The position numbers were made by a program, and so were the translations under genes. The notes under the pieces were generated by a model that ran no database searches, was not told the DNA's origin, and saw nothing but the letters and a program-made list of their open reading frames with translations. Source: Limisphaerales bacterium (GTDB taxonomy: Bacteria > Verrucomicrobiota > Verrucomicrobiia > Limisphaerales > UBA11358). Taken from it: a stretch of 18,371 bases of DNA. The DNA is taken from contig DMQW01000171.1 of the NCBI GenBank assembly GCA_003455565.1, positions 15,463 through 33,833 of the forward strand. Reading direction: 5' to 3'. Positions 1 to 7,944 of this stretch are shown piece by piece (the stretch's first letter is position 1; every line of letters begins with the position of its first letter).

Positions 1-818
1 TTATCGCCATCATCGCCATTTTGGCCGCCATGCTCCTGCCGGCGCTCAGCGCCGCCAAGAAACGGGCGCAAGGAATTCAATGTATGGGCAACATGCGCCA
101 GCTCACGCTGGCCTGGAAGATGTATGCCAATGATTTCAACGGCACCTTTGTGGTGAATGAATCCGGCTCAGCTGCGGTTGATGTTTTTCCGAATTCTGCG
201 TGGGTGGCCGGCTGGCTGGATTACAACGGTTCGCCGGACGACACCAACATCATGTATCTCATCAATCCGACCTATGCCAAACTGGCCGATTACATGGGCA
301 AAGCGGCCGGCGCTTATAAATGTCCGGCGGACCAGAGCTGCGATCATGGCGCCACCGGTCAGCCGCGGGTGCGTAGTGTTGCGATGAACGCTGCGGTCGG
401 CGCTGATGTAACCCCCGCAGGCTTGGCGGCGTCCGGCAATTGGATCAAATATCCCACCTACAATGTGTTTTCGAAGGAAAGCCAGATAGCAAACAGCCCC
501 GGACCTTCGGACCTCTGGGTTTTCCTCGATGAATCGCCCGACAGCATCAATGACGGCTCGTTTGCGGTGCAAATGCCGGCCAGTGCCGCCGCCACGGAAT
601 GGATTGACGTGCCGGCGAAAGCTCATGGCAACGCGTGCGGCTTTACTTTCGCTGACGGCCACGCAGAAATTCACAAATGGCTAAGTCCGGGAAATATTCC
701 CGCAACGACCTACACGCCACTCAACAAAAACGGAATTTATGAGTTAAATGACCCCGATATTTTGTGGGTGGCCAAGCATACCTCTTCCCGTTCAGATGGC
801 ACAGCTTTGCCCTATTGA
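1..818 (+). CDS. Pseudopilin-like H-X9-DG protein, 5' partial
   Basis: The reading frame is open from the window edge (first full codon at 3) to TGA at 816-818, so the true start lies upstream. The first visible residues, IAIIAILAAMLLPAL, are the hydrophobic N-terminal helix of type IV prepilin/type II secretion pseudopilin proteins; the leader peptide and cleavage site are cut off. It is followed by the usual AAKKRAQ and CMGNMRQL segments. Near the C-terminus there is an exact H-X9-DG motif (H at about 612-ish to 660 of the DNA, ending FADGH), the signature of the large prepilin family of Verrucomicrobiota and Planctomycetota. Such proteins are thought to be membrane-anchored, cell-surface pseudopilins of unknown individual role. 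It ends 45 bp before the first glycosidase gene and could be co-transcribed with it. The family is secure; the function is not. Confidence 0.88.
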   Translation, partial: IAIIAILAAMLLPALSAAKKRAQGIQCMGNMRQLTLAWKMYANDFNGTFVVNESGSAAVDVFPNSAWVAGWLDYNGSPDDTNIMYLINPTYAKLADYMGKAAGAYKCPADQSCDHGATGQPRVRSVAMNAAVGADVTPAGLAASGNWIKYPTYNVFSKESQIANSPGPSDLWVFLDESPDSINDGSFAVQMPASAAATEWIDVPAKAHGNACGFTFADGHAEIHKWLSPGNIPATTYTPLNKNGIYELNDPDILWVAKHTSSRSDGTALPY

Positions 819-863
819 TCGGAGAAAAAATCATTACTTACCAGCAAAAGACCGCAGAATATA

Positions 864-3686
864 ATGTTTCACACGAATCCCCGGGCTGGCCGCTTGGCAA
901 TAGTTGCCCGGCCCTTCAACACAACGTCTCTGAAACGTCTGGGTGCGGCTGTCTTGGCTGTGTTGGCGGTGCTTGATACCGCACCGGCCTCCAACTTGTC
1001 CGACCCGCAGGTGGACGCTTACAACGTCCGCGTCGGCACGGAGACTTTTGCGGCGCTCTACAAATTCTCCACCAACTCCGCGCTGGTTGAAACGGCCCAG
1101 GCAATTACCAACATGGGCAGTGACACCATCAAGCTTTATCTGGGTTCCAATACTTCCGGCCAGAGCGGCGTGACGCTTCCATCCAATGTCACGAACCTGC
1201 TGACGCTGGTGCGCGACGAACCCAATTATCACAAGGTCCTCGACATGCCGTTCCGGCACTTTGTCATGTGGGCTTATCCGTTAGAAAATTCGGACGAATG
1301 GTGGGGGAGCGGCTATAATGCAACCCAGGGAGCCAAAGACTATCAGGAAATTTACAACCTGACGCACTATCTCCTGACCAACTACAATAATTCCGGCAAG
1401 ACCTTCTACCTCGGCCATTGGGAAGGCGACGGCTATCTCGAGGTGAATGGTTGGACGACCAATCCCAGCATGACCACCATCCAGGGCATGATTGGCTGGC
1501 TGAACAACCGCCAGCTGGCCGTGGACGACGCCAAACGGGTCACGACTTGCACCAATGTCTATGTTTATAATTATGCCGAATGCAACCGCGTCCGCGATGC
1601 GATGCTGAACGGCTCAAACAATAATGAGCGCGTCATCAACTACGTCGTGCCATACGTTACCAACCTGGATTGCTTGTCCTATTCCTCTTACGACTCTCAA
1701 AACCTGAGCGCCTCGGATCTTTATACCACGCTCAATTATATGGAATCCAAGCTTCCCACCAACAAGGTGTCCGCCATTCCGGGGCCGCGGCTGTGGATCG
1801 GCGAGTATGGCTGGGGCTACGAGTCGGTGGCGGCCCAGGAACCGGTTGACCGCGCCTACATTCAACGCCTGCTTGGCTGGAGTTGGAACGGCCAGTGTCT
1901 TCCCTTCCTCCTTTTCTGGGAGATGTATAGCAATTACAATCCGAACGGGGCGACCAACTATTGCCTGATTGATTACACGAACAGTAAAGTGCCCTCGTGG
2001 TATCTTCAGCATTATTTCTTCAACTCTGCTCGCTTGCTTACCGCGCAGTTTAAGGAAACCAACGGGCGGCTGCCTACGGACACCGAGTTCTCCGCCCTAA
2101 CCATGCCGCTGTTGAACCAACCGCTGACGGCGCCGGTTGCGCTCGCCCTGACCAACACCGGCGCAACGCTGCTAACCAATAACACCGCCACCGTTTCCGG
2201 AACGCTCGCCCAGGGAATTTACGGCGACAGCGAGGCGGCCGTCTGGGTTTTTTACGGACGGCAGGAGGGCGGCACCGTGCCGGGCGCCTGGGAAAACAGC
2301 CGGTTCGCCGGCGTGAACACCAATTTTAATCCGGCGACCTTCACCGTGACGCTTTCCAATCTGGTTCCACAGACCAATTATTTTTTCCGATTTTACACCG
2401 CCAACGCAAGCACCAGCGCTTGGGCGCTGGTATCTTCACCGTTCAGCACCGTTACGCTCAATCCGCCGGACTTCGGTTCGCGCATGAAAATCAATTTCAC
2501 CGGCTACAATCGCGGAGAGACATTGGTCAATTTCCCCATCCTCGTGAACTTGAGCACGAATCTGACAAGCTTTTCCTACCGGCAGTTTGCCTCGCCGAAT
2601 GGGGGCGACCTGCGCTTTACGGATGCCGGCGGGGCGTCATTGATCCCTCACGAGGTTGACGAGTGGAACCCCAACGGCACTTCCAGCGTCTGGGTCAATG
2701 TGCCGTCGCTTTCAACCACGAACGACTGCATCTGGGCTTACTGGGGAAATCCAGCGGCGACCAATCCTCCGGCCTACACGACTAACGGCGTGGCCTGGCC
2801 GAACTTCAATTTGGTTTGGCACTTAAAAGAAAGTGGCTTTCCGTATGCCGACAGCACCGGCCAGCATCCGGCAGTGTCCGGCGTTGCGCCAGCGTCAACC
2901 ACCGGCGAAATTGGCCACGGCGGTTTGTTCAACGGCAGTTCGCAATTTCTGAATGGCGGCGCTGTCAATGTTGGCACTATTTTCACCTTGTCCGCCTGGG
3001 TTAAGCTGGATCCGACAGCCAGCAACATTCAGACGGTCTGGGCGAACAAATCTGGCGGCTGGAACTCGGCAGGTTTCGGACTGTATGTGAACACTTACAA
3101 CACAACCGACGGGAAGCTACTGCTGGAAACCGGCGACGGCACCAGTGGACTGACCGCTTCGACCGTGGCAAATGTCGTCACCGTTGGCCAATGGCACCGC
3201 GTGACGGCAGCGGTGAACGAGACCAGCGGCGCGGCGCGATTATATGTGGACGGGACGGACTGCACGCAGTCGGCCTCCATCGTCACGGATTTTCCGAATC
3301 AGACCAGCATAAACCTAGGACGCCTAACCAACTCGGTATATTTCGTCAAGGGAGTGCTGGACGAAGCGCGCATTGAATCCGGCGTCTGTTCTTCCAACTG
3401 GATTTGGGCAAGCTGGGCGACGGTCGCTTCAAATTCCACTCTGCAAAATTATTCCTCGGTAACCCAGCAACCGCCCGCGCTGACCATTGGCAGCGGCGTT
3501 GGCAACGGCACTTTGTTGAGCTGGCCCGGCAGCGGCGTCGGCTTCGTGCTTTACACGGCCACCAATCTGGTTCCGCCGGTCGCCTGGACGCTCGCCACCA
3601 GCCAGCCTGTGCTGACCAACACTCAATGGCAAATCACTTTGCCGGTTGACAGCAACACCGGTTTTTTCCGTCTCCAATCACAATGA
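864..3686 (+). CDS. Secreted multidomain glycosidase-like protein (TIM barrel, Fn3-like, DUF2341, LamG-like)
   Basis: This 940-residue protein has an N-terminal export signal (hydrophobic stretch about residues 26-40 ending TAPAS). Residues about 50-400 look like a clan GH-A type TIM barrel: W-E-G-D at E187 and W-I-G-E-Y at E314 are plausible acid/base and nucleophile, about 127 residues apart, and Y-A-E-C-N (E239) is another candidate. I cannot place it in a numbered GH family. Residues about 423-530 resemble an Fn3-like module, about 538-632 DUF2341, about 645-855 a LamG/concanavalin A-like module (VDGT and LDEARI motifs), and about 865-940 a short tail common in this bacterial group. The accessory modules suggest binding to polysaccharide outside the cell. 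The ATG at 864 has no clear Shine-Dalgarno; a TTG at 894 would give a more usual signal peptide. The stop overlaps the next start (ATGA). Glycosidase activity is inferred. Confidence 0.85.
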   Translation: MFHTNPRAGRLAIVARPFNTTSLKRLGAAVLAVLAVLDTAPASNLSDPQVDAYNVRVGTETFAALYKFSTNSALVETAQAITNMGSDTIKLYLGSNTSGQSGVTLPSNVTNLLTLVRDEPNYHKVLDMPFRHFVMWAYPLENSDEWWGSGYNATQGAKDYQEIYNLTHYLLTNYNNSGKTFYLGHWEGDGYLEVNGWTTNPSMTTIQGMIGWLNNRQLAVDDAKRVTTCTNVYVYNYAECNRVRDAMLNGSNNNERVINYVVPYVTNLDCLSYSSYDSQNLSASDLYTTLNYMESKLPTNKVSAIPGPRLWIGEYGWGYESVAAQEPVDRAYIQRLLGWSWNGQCLPFLLFWEMYSNYNPNGATNYCLIDYTNSKVPSWYLQHYFFNSARLLTAQFKETNGRLPTDTEFSALTMPLLNQPLTAPVALALTNTGATLLTNNTATVSGTLAQGIYGDSEAAVWVFYGRQEGGTVPGAWENSRFAGVNTNFNPATFTVTLSNLVPQTNYFFRFYTANASTSAWALVSSPFSTVTLNPPDFGSRMKINFTGYNRGETLVNFPILVNLSTNLTSFSYRQFASPNGGDLRFTDAGGASLIPHEVDEWNPNGTSSVWVNVPSLSTTNDCIWAYWGNPAATNPPAYTTNGVAWPNFNLVWHLKESGFPYADSTGQHPAVSGVAPASTTGEIGHGGLFNGSSQFLNGGAVNVGTIFTLSAWVKLDPTASNIQTVWANKSGGWNSAGFGLYVNTYNTTDGKLLLETGDGTSGLTASTVANVVTVGQWHRVTAAVNETSGAARLYVDGTDCTQSASIVTDFPNQTSINLGRLTNSVYFVKGVLDEARIESGVCSSNWIWASWATVASNSTLQNYSSVTQQPPALTIGSGVGNGTLLSWPGSGVGFVLYTATNLVPPVAWTLATSQPVLTNTQWQITLPVDSNTGFFRLQSQ

Positions 3687-5365
3687 GGTTAAAAAATTGC
3701 GTTTCCCGTGAACACCGATGTCAGCCGGTTCCGGCATTTGGCTTTTGTAAGAGGCAAAAGTCAGACCTCGACCTTGGCGTTTCTTGCTGGCGACTCTTCA
3801 ATCAAGCTCTAACCATTGGTTTGCTTGCGGTTGCGATCCGATCAAACGCCGTCACTACTAACGACGCCGCCTTGTGGCTTCCGCGTTTTGCCACGCCGGT
3901 CATTGTGGCGCTGGATAGTGATGCGAACCGGCAATTCACGGCAGAAGTCAAGGATTCGGCTTCGGCCAAAAATTGGAGCGCGACTATCGCCAACGATTTG
4001 AAAACCTGGCCCTGCCGGATTGTATCGGCGACTTATTCGACAATCAACAACGCCACCGAGCCGGGATGGCAAATTAAAATCAGCGTTCCCGCTGATGCGT
4101 CGCCGGAACTTTTCGGACTCACGATTTCATCGAGTGAAGGCCTGAGCGTGCAACCACAGTCGGTCAGCGTAGTTCCGGCCTTCGAGACGAATTTCTACAT
4201 TCTGCACATCACTGACGAACAAATTGTGAATCAGTTTCACACCGATCCTTCGGGCCAATATTACAAAATGGTTGGCACTTGGGAGGAGATGAAATGGATG
4301 CAGGAGCCGGTTAATCTCATCAACCCGCGCTTTGTCCTCATCACCGGCGACCAGATTGATTTCAACGGCGCGCTCGACGGCTGGAACAACTGGGCGAACT
4401 GGGGCTACCAACCACACGGCAAAAAAATCTTCACGACGCAGGAAACCACCGTCTTGGAAAACCGGTTGAGCGAACTCTACAAGGATTGCCACCGAGGCTA
4501 TCGCGTGGCTTACGTCGAAACGCCTGGCAACCACGACGTCACGCCGCCGGGAAAACTGCTTCTCGGCTCGACCAATGACTGGCATCCGATCTCGGCGCGC
4601 ATCTACGAAGAGCAGTTCGGACAGCGCGATTATTCCTTTCGCATGGACGATTTTTACGTGCTGATGCACGACTGGAGCAGCGCCCGGCTCAAGGCGTGGG
4701 CGGAGAAAGATTACGCCGCGGCGTTGAGCGACCCGGCCATCAAGTTTCGTCTGATCGGCCAGCACTTTCACGCCAAATGGGACGGTGCGCCGACGGGCAA
4801 CTCTGCATTCATGCCAGCGAAGTGCGATTTGATGCTGATCGGTCACGGCCACACGACCACCACGGTTCAAACGTCGCCGTATTACATTTACGAAGAGCGC
4901 GCTGCGTTCATCTACGGCACCGCCGGTTTTTTCAATTTTCGGCGCACGCCGGACGGCTGGAGTTGCGAACAGACCGTTTCGCCGCGCGACGAGAAGAAAG
5001 ATGTATGGCCATTGTTCACCGCCAATAGCGTTATGAAAAATGTCCGCTGCGACCAGCCGGATTCCATGAACCTTACCACAAATACCGTGACCATCACCAA
5101 CGATCTGCCGGCAAATTTTTATGACGGGCGAGTGCGGTTTGTCCTGAAAAAAGGAACCTACCGGACGATTGAAAATGGAACCATTCTTTCCGAATACGAC
5201 TGCGCCAACGACACCAAAACTGCGGTGCTGGTCAAAGTGAACATTCCCGCCAGCGGTTCGATCACGGTAAGTATTTCGACCGGTAAAAGGTCCCCCCGTC
5301 AGTCTTCCGCGCGAGAAATTAGCAGAGACAGAATCGGGAGATTCACAGGCAAAATTTCAACTTGA
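3683..5365 (+). CDS. Exported calcineurin-like metallophosphoesterase
   Basis: The metal-binding motifs of the calcineurin-like phosphoesterase fold appear in order: D178-E-Q180 (motif I, usually D-x-H, here with Gln), G222-D223-Q-I-D (motif II), G282-N-H-D285 (motif III), H361 in GQHFH (motif IV) and G387-H-G-H390 (motif V). The enzyme should hydrolyse phosphomonoesters or diesters using two metal ions; the substrate is unknown. Residues about 55-165 form a beta-rich N-terminal domain, and about 470-535 a beta-rich C-terminal domain followed by a polar tail. A hydrophobic stretch near residues 43-52 could be a signal peptide or anchor, but the stretch before it is unusually long, so the start is uncertain; no better in-frame ATG exists. 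The ATG overlaps the stop of the upstream gene by four bases, which suggests translational coupling. Total length is 560 residues. Confidence 0.85.
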   Translation: MRLKNCVSREHRCQPVPAFGFCKRQKSDLDLGVSCWRLFNQALTIGLLAVAIRSNAVTTNDAALWLPRFATPVIVALDSDANRQFTAEVKDSASAKNWSATIANDLKTWPCRIVSATYSTINNATEPGWQIKISVPADASPELFGLTISSSEGLSVQPQSVSVVPAFETNFYILHITDEQIVNQFHTDPSGQYYKMVGTWEEMKWMQEPVNLINPRFVLITGDQIDFNGALDGWNNWANWGYQPHGKKIFTTQETTVLENRLSELYKDCHRGYRVAYVETPGNHDVTPPGKLLLGSTNDWHPISARIYEEQFGQRDYSFRMDDFYVLMHDWSSARLKAWAEKDYAAALSDPAIKFRLIGQHFHAKWDGAPTGNSAFMPAKCDLMLIGHGHTTTTVQTSPYYIYEERAAFIYGTAGFFNFRRTPDGWSCEQTVSPRDEKKDVWPLFTANSVMKNVRCDQPDSMNLTTNTVTITNDLPANFYDGRVRFVLKKGTYRTIENGTILSEYDCANDTKTAVLVKVNIPASGSITVSISTGKRSPRQSSAREISRDRIGRFTGKIST

Positions 5366-5367
5366 AA

Positions 5368-7944
5368 ATGAGAATCATCCCGCAAAATTTTCTGCTCGTC
5401 GGTCTGCTTGCCGGCGCGGTCAGCGCCAGCGCCCAGCCGCAGACACAGGTTGATTTGCCCGGACTGCGTCCTGATGGTTCAGTGCTGCTGCCGAATCAAT
5501 GGTCGTTGCGGCCGGCGGGACGACAGGTGGAGCTGGGAGATTTTCCGGTCAACATCGCCGTCCATCCCGATGGCCGGTTTGCGGCGGTTTTGCATTCCGG
5601 TTTCAGCCGGCATGAAATCATCGTGGTGAATTTATCGTCAGCGCAGATCGTTTCGCGCGCACGGTTGCACGAGTCGTTTTACGGCCTGGAATTTTCGCAC
5701 GATGGCCGCCATCTCTATTGCAGCGGCGGCGGCGAAGAAGTGATTCACGTCTTCGATTTCAAAGATGGCCAATTGACGCCGGACCGGGACATCTGCTTGC
5801 GCAACGTGCGGCAACGCGGCGTGCCCTGCGGCTTGGCGATTTCAAAAAATGAGCGCGACCTGTTCGTCGCCAATGTCTGGGGCCAGACCGTTTCGGAAGT
5901 GGATTTGTCCGCGCCAACCAATCTGGCGGAAATTGTTTTTACGACGGACACGACAAACGAAGCGGCCGTTTTCAAGAATCGCGGGCACATTGACCCATAT
6001 CTGGCCGCCGTCCGAAAGCGGGCCGAGGTGTCACTTGACCCAACCAAGCCCGACGCGCCGTTCCCTTACGATTGCGTGCTGGATGCGAAACATCAGCGGC
6101 TTTACGTCAGTTTGTGGGCGCAGTCCTGCGTGGCGGTCGTGGATTTGAAATCGCATCAGGTCGTGGCCCGCTGGGCAACCGGCCAGCATCCCAACGAAAT
6201 GCTTTTGACGAAATCGGGCCGTTATCTTTTCGTGGCCAACGCCAATCTGAACACCGTGACGGTGCTGGACACCTCGACCGGTGAAACGGTTGAGACGTTG
6301 AACGCATCAATGGGACCAGCCGTTTTGCCGGGTTCCACACCCAACAGCCTGGCGTTGTCGCCCGATGAAACCAAACTGTTCGTCGCCAACGCTTGCAACA
6401 ACGATGTTGCCGTGTTCGACGTCAGCACCATCGGCAAAAGTCAGGCGCTTGGTTTTATACCCGTCGGCTGGTATCCAACTTCGGTGCGCGTGACGCCGGA
6501 CGGCAAGGTATTGCTGGTGGCCAACGGCAAGGGGCTGATTTCAAAACCGGACCTGCGCGGGCCACAACCGGGCAAACCGAATTATGTGGCAGCCCAGACG
6601 ATCAAAGATTTGTTTCCCGGCGCTTTGAGCATCATTGATTTGCCAAAAGGAAATTTTTTTGCACCACAACTCGCCGTCTGGACGGCGCAGGCATATCAAT
6701 GCACGCCTCAACACAGCGTCGCACCCGTTTCCCCGACGGCGGACAATCCGGTTCCAGCCCGGCCGGGTCTGGCCAGCCCGATCAAGTATTGCATTTACGT
6801 CATCAAGGAGAACCGGACTTACGACCAGATGCTCGGCGACCTGAAGGAAGGCAACAGTGATCCCGAACTTTGCCTGTTTCCTGAAAAGGTCACGCCGAAT
6901 CACCATAAGCTTGCAAGGGAATTTGTGTTGCTCGACAACTTTTACGTGGACGCAGAGGTCAGCGCCGACGGCCATGAATGGTCCATGGGCGCGTATGCGT
7001 CCGACTTCGTGGAAAAAACCTGGCCGTTGAATTACGGCCACAATCAATACGGAAAATATCCCTATCCCTCCGAGGGCGGTTTCCCGATTGCCTTTCCGGC
7101 GAATGGTTATTTGTGGGACCGCGCGCGGGAAGCGGGCATCAGCTATCGCAGCTACGGCGAATTTATCCAAAACGGCAAAACGCTCAAGGAACCGGGGCAT
7201 ACGCGCGTCGCCACGCTGCAAGGACATTTTGATCCGTGGTTCCGCGGCTTCGACACCGGTTATTCGGACGTGAAGCGGGCGGAACAATTCATTTCCGAAC
7301 TGAAACGGTTTGAAGCCAAAGGCGATATGCCGCAGTTGCAAATCGTGCGGCTGCCAAACGACCATACCTGCGGAACGGTGAAAGGTGCCTTCACGCCGAC
7401 AGCTTATCTGGCTGACAACGATCAGGGATTGGGAATGTTGGTGGACGCGGTGAGCCACTCGCAGTTCTGGCCGCAGACGGCGATTTTTATTCTCGAAGAT
7501 GACGGGCAGGACGGGCCGGATCATGTGGACGCGCACCGCAGTCCGGCGTTTATCATCAGTCCTTACACGCGGCGCGGCGCAGTGGACTCCACGATGTATT
7601 CCACGAGCAGCCTGTTGCGGACGATGGAATTGATTCTTGGCCTCCAGCCGATGTCGCAATTTGACGCCGCCGCCACGCCGATGTTCAACGCGTTTCAGGC
7701 CAAACCGGATTTGCGTCCATATAATCTAGCGCCGTCTCAAGTGGATTTGCAGGAGCGGAACACGGCGACGTCCTGGGGCAACGCGGCGTCGGGGAAGATG
7801 GATTTCAGCAAGGAAGACGCCACCGACGAACAATCGCTCAACGAAATTGTCTGGCATTCCGTGCGCGGCGCGAACAGCCCGATGCCCGCGCCGGTCCACG
7901 CCGCGTTTGTCTTCGGGCATTCAAAGGATGACGATGATGACTAA
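5368..7944 (+). CDS. YncE-like beta-propeller fused to phosphoesterase (alkaline phosphatase superfamily)
   Basis: A signal peptide (first 24 residues, ending VSASAQ) precedes about 400 residues of seven-bladed propeller-like repeats with recurring HPDGR, SPDETKLFVAN and TPDGK motifs, as in YncE proteins. From about residue 470 the PF04185-type phosphoesterase domain follows: K-E-N-R-T-Y-D (E481-D486), L-D-N-F (D523), A-D-G-H-E-W (D534, H536), E-D-D-G-Q-D-G-P-D-H-V-D (D711-D721) and A-H-R-S-P, which match the metal and phosphate site of this superfamily. Known relatives are annotated as bifunctional YncE/alkaline phosphatase family proteins, exported, with unproven substrates. I chose ATG 5368; a TTG at 5362 would overlap the previous stop, but the ATG gives a cleaner signal peptide and lies two bases after that stop. 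The protein (858 residues) ends in five acidic residues encoded where the next gene's start codons lie. Confidence 0.9.
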   Translation: MRIIPQNFLLVGLLAGAVSASAQPQTQVDLPGLRPDGSVLLPNQWSLRPAGRQVELGDFPVNIAVHPDGRFAAVLHSGFSRHEIIVVNLSSAQIVSRARLHESFYGLEFSHDGRHLYCSGGGEEVIHVFDFKDGQLTPDRDICLRNVRQRGVPCGLAISKNERDLFVANVWGQTVSEVDLSAPTNLAEIVFTTDTTNEAAVFKNRGHIDPYLAAVRKRAEVSLDPTKPDAPFPYDCVLDAKHQRLYVSLWAQSCVAVVDLKSHQVVARWATGQHPNEMLLTKSGRYLFVANANLNTVTVLDTSTGETVETLNASMGPAVLPGSTPNSLALSPDETKLFVANACNNDVAVFDVSTIGKSQALGFIPVGWYPTSVRVTPDGKVLLVANGKGLISKPDLRGPQPGKPNYVAAQTIKDLFPGALSIIDLPKGNFFAPQLAVWTAQAYQCTPQHSVAPVSPTADNPVPARPGLASPIKYCIYVIKENRTYDQMLGDLKEGNSDPELCLFPEKVTPNHHKLAREFVLLDNFYVDAEVSADGHEWSMGAYASDFVEKTWPLNYGHNQYGKYPYPSEGGFPIAFPANGYLWDRAREAGISYRSYGEFIQNGKTLKEPGHTRVATLQGHFDPWFRGFDTGYSDVKRAEQFISELKRFEAKGDMPQLQIVRLPNDHTCGTVKGAFTPTAYLADNDQGLGMLVDAVSHSQFWPQTAIFILEDDGQDGPDHVDAHRSPAFIISPYTRRGAVDSTMYSTSSLLRTMELILGLQPMSQFDAAATPMFNAFQAKPDLRPYNLAPSQVDLQERNTATSWGNAASGKMDFSKEDATDEQSLNEIVWHSVRGANSPMPAPVHAAFVFGHSKDDDDD
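7923..7928 (+). promoter_or_regulatory. Shine-Dalgarno site for the GH2 gene, inside the upstream gene
   Basis: AAAGGA lies 5 bases before ATG 7934 and 8 before ATG 7937. It overlaps ATG 7928, which rules that codon out as the start. It is one of the few good ribosome binding sites in the window and sits within the last codons of the phosphoesterase gene. Confidence 0.55.

Noticed and set aside
3742..3760. Hairpin CTTTTG/CAAAAG inside the start of the metallophosphoesterase gene
   Set aside because: Only 6 bp, no T tract and within coding sequence; not convincing as terminator or attenuator.
4127..4870. 247-codon open frame on the minus strand
   Set aside because: Antisense to the metal motifs of the metallophosphoesterase; no independent support.
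5362..5367. TTG start two codons before ATG 5368
   Set aside because: It would give a stop-start overlap, but the ATG yields a normal signal peptide and needs no rare start codon.
6541..7659. 372-codon open frame on the minus strand
   Set aside because: Antisense shadow of the phosphoesterase domain; no recognisable motif or ribosome binding site.
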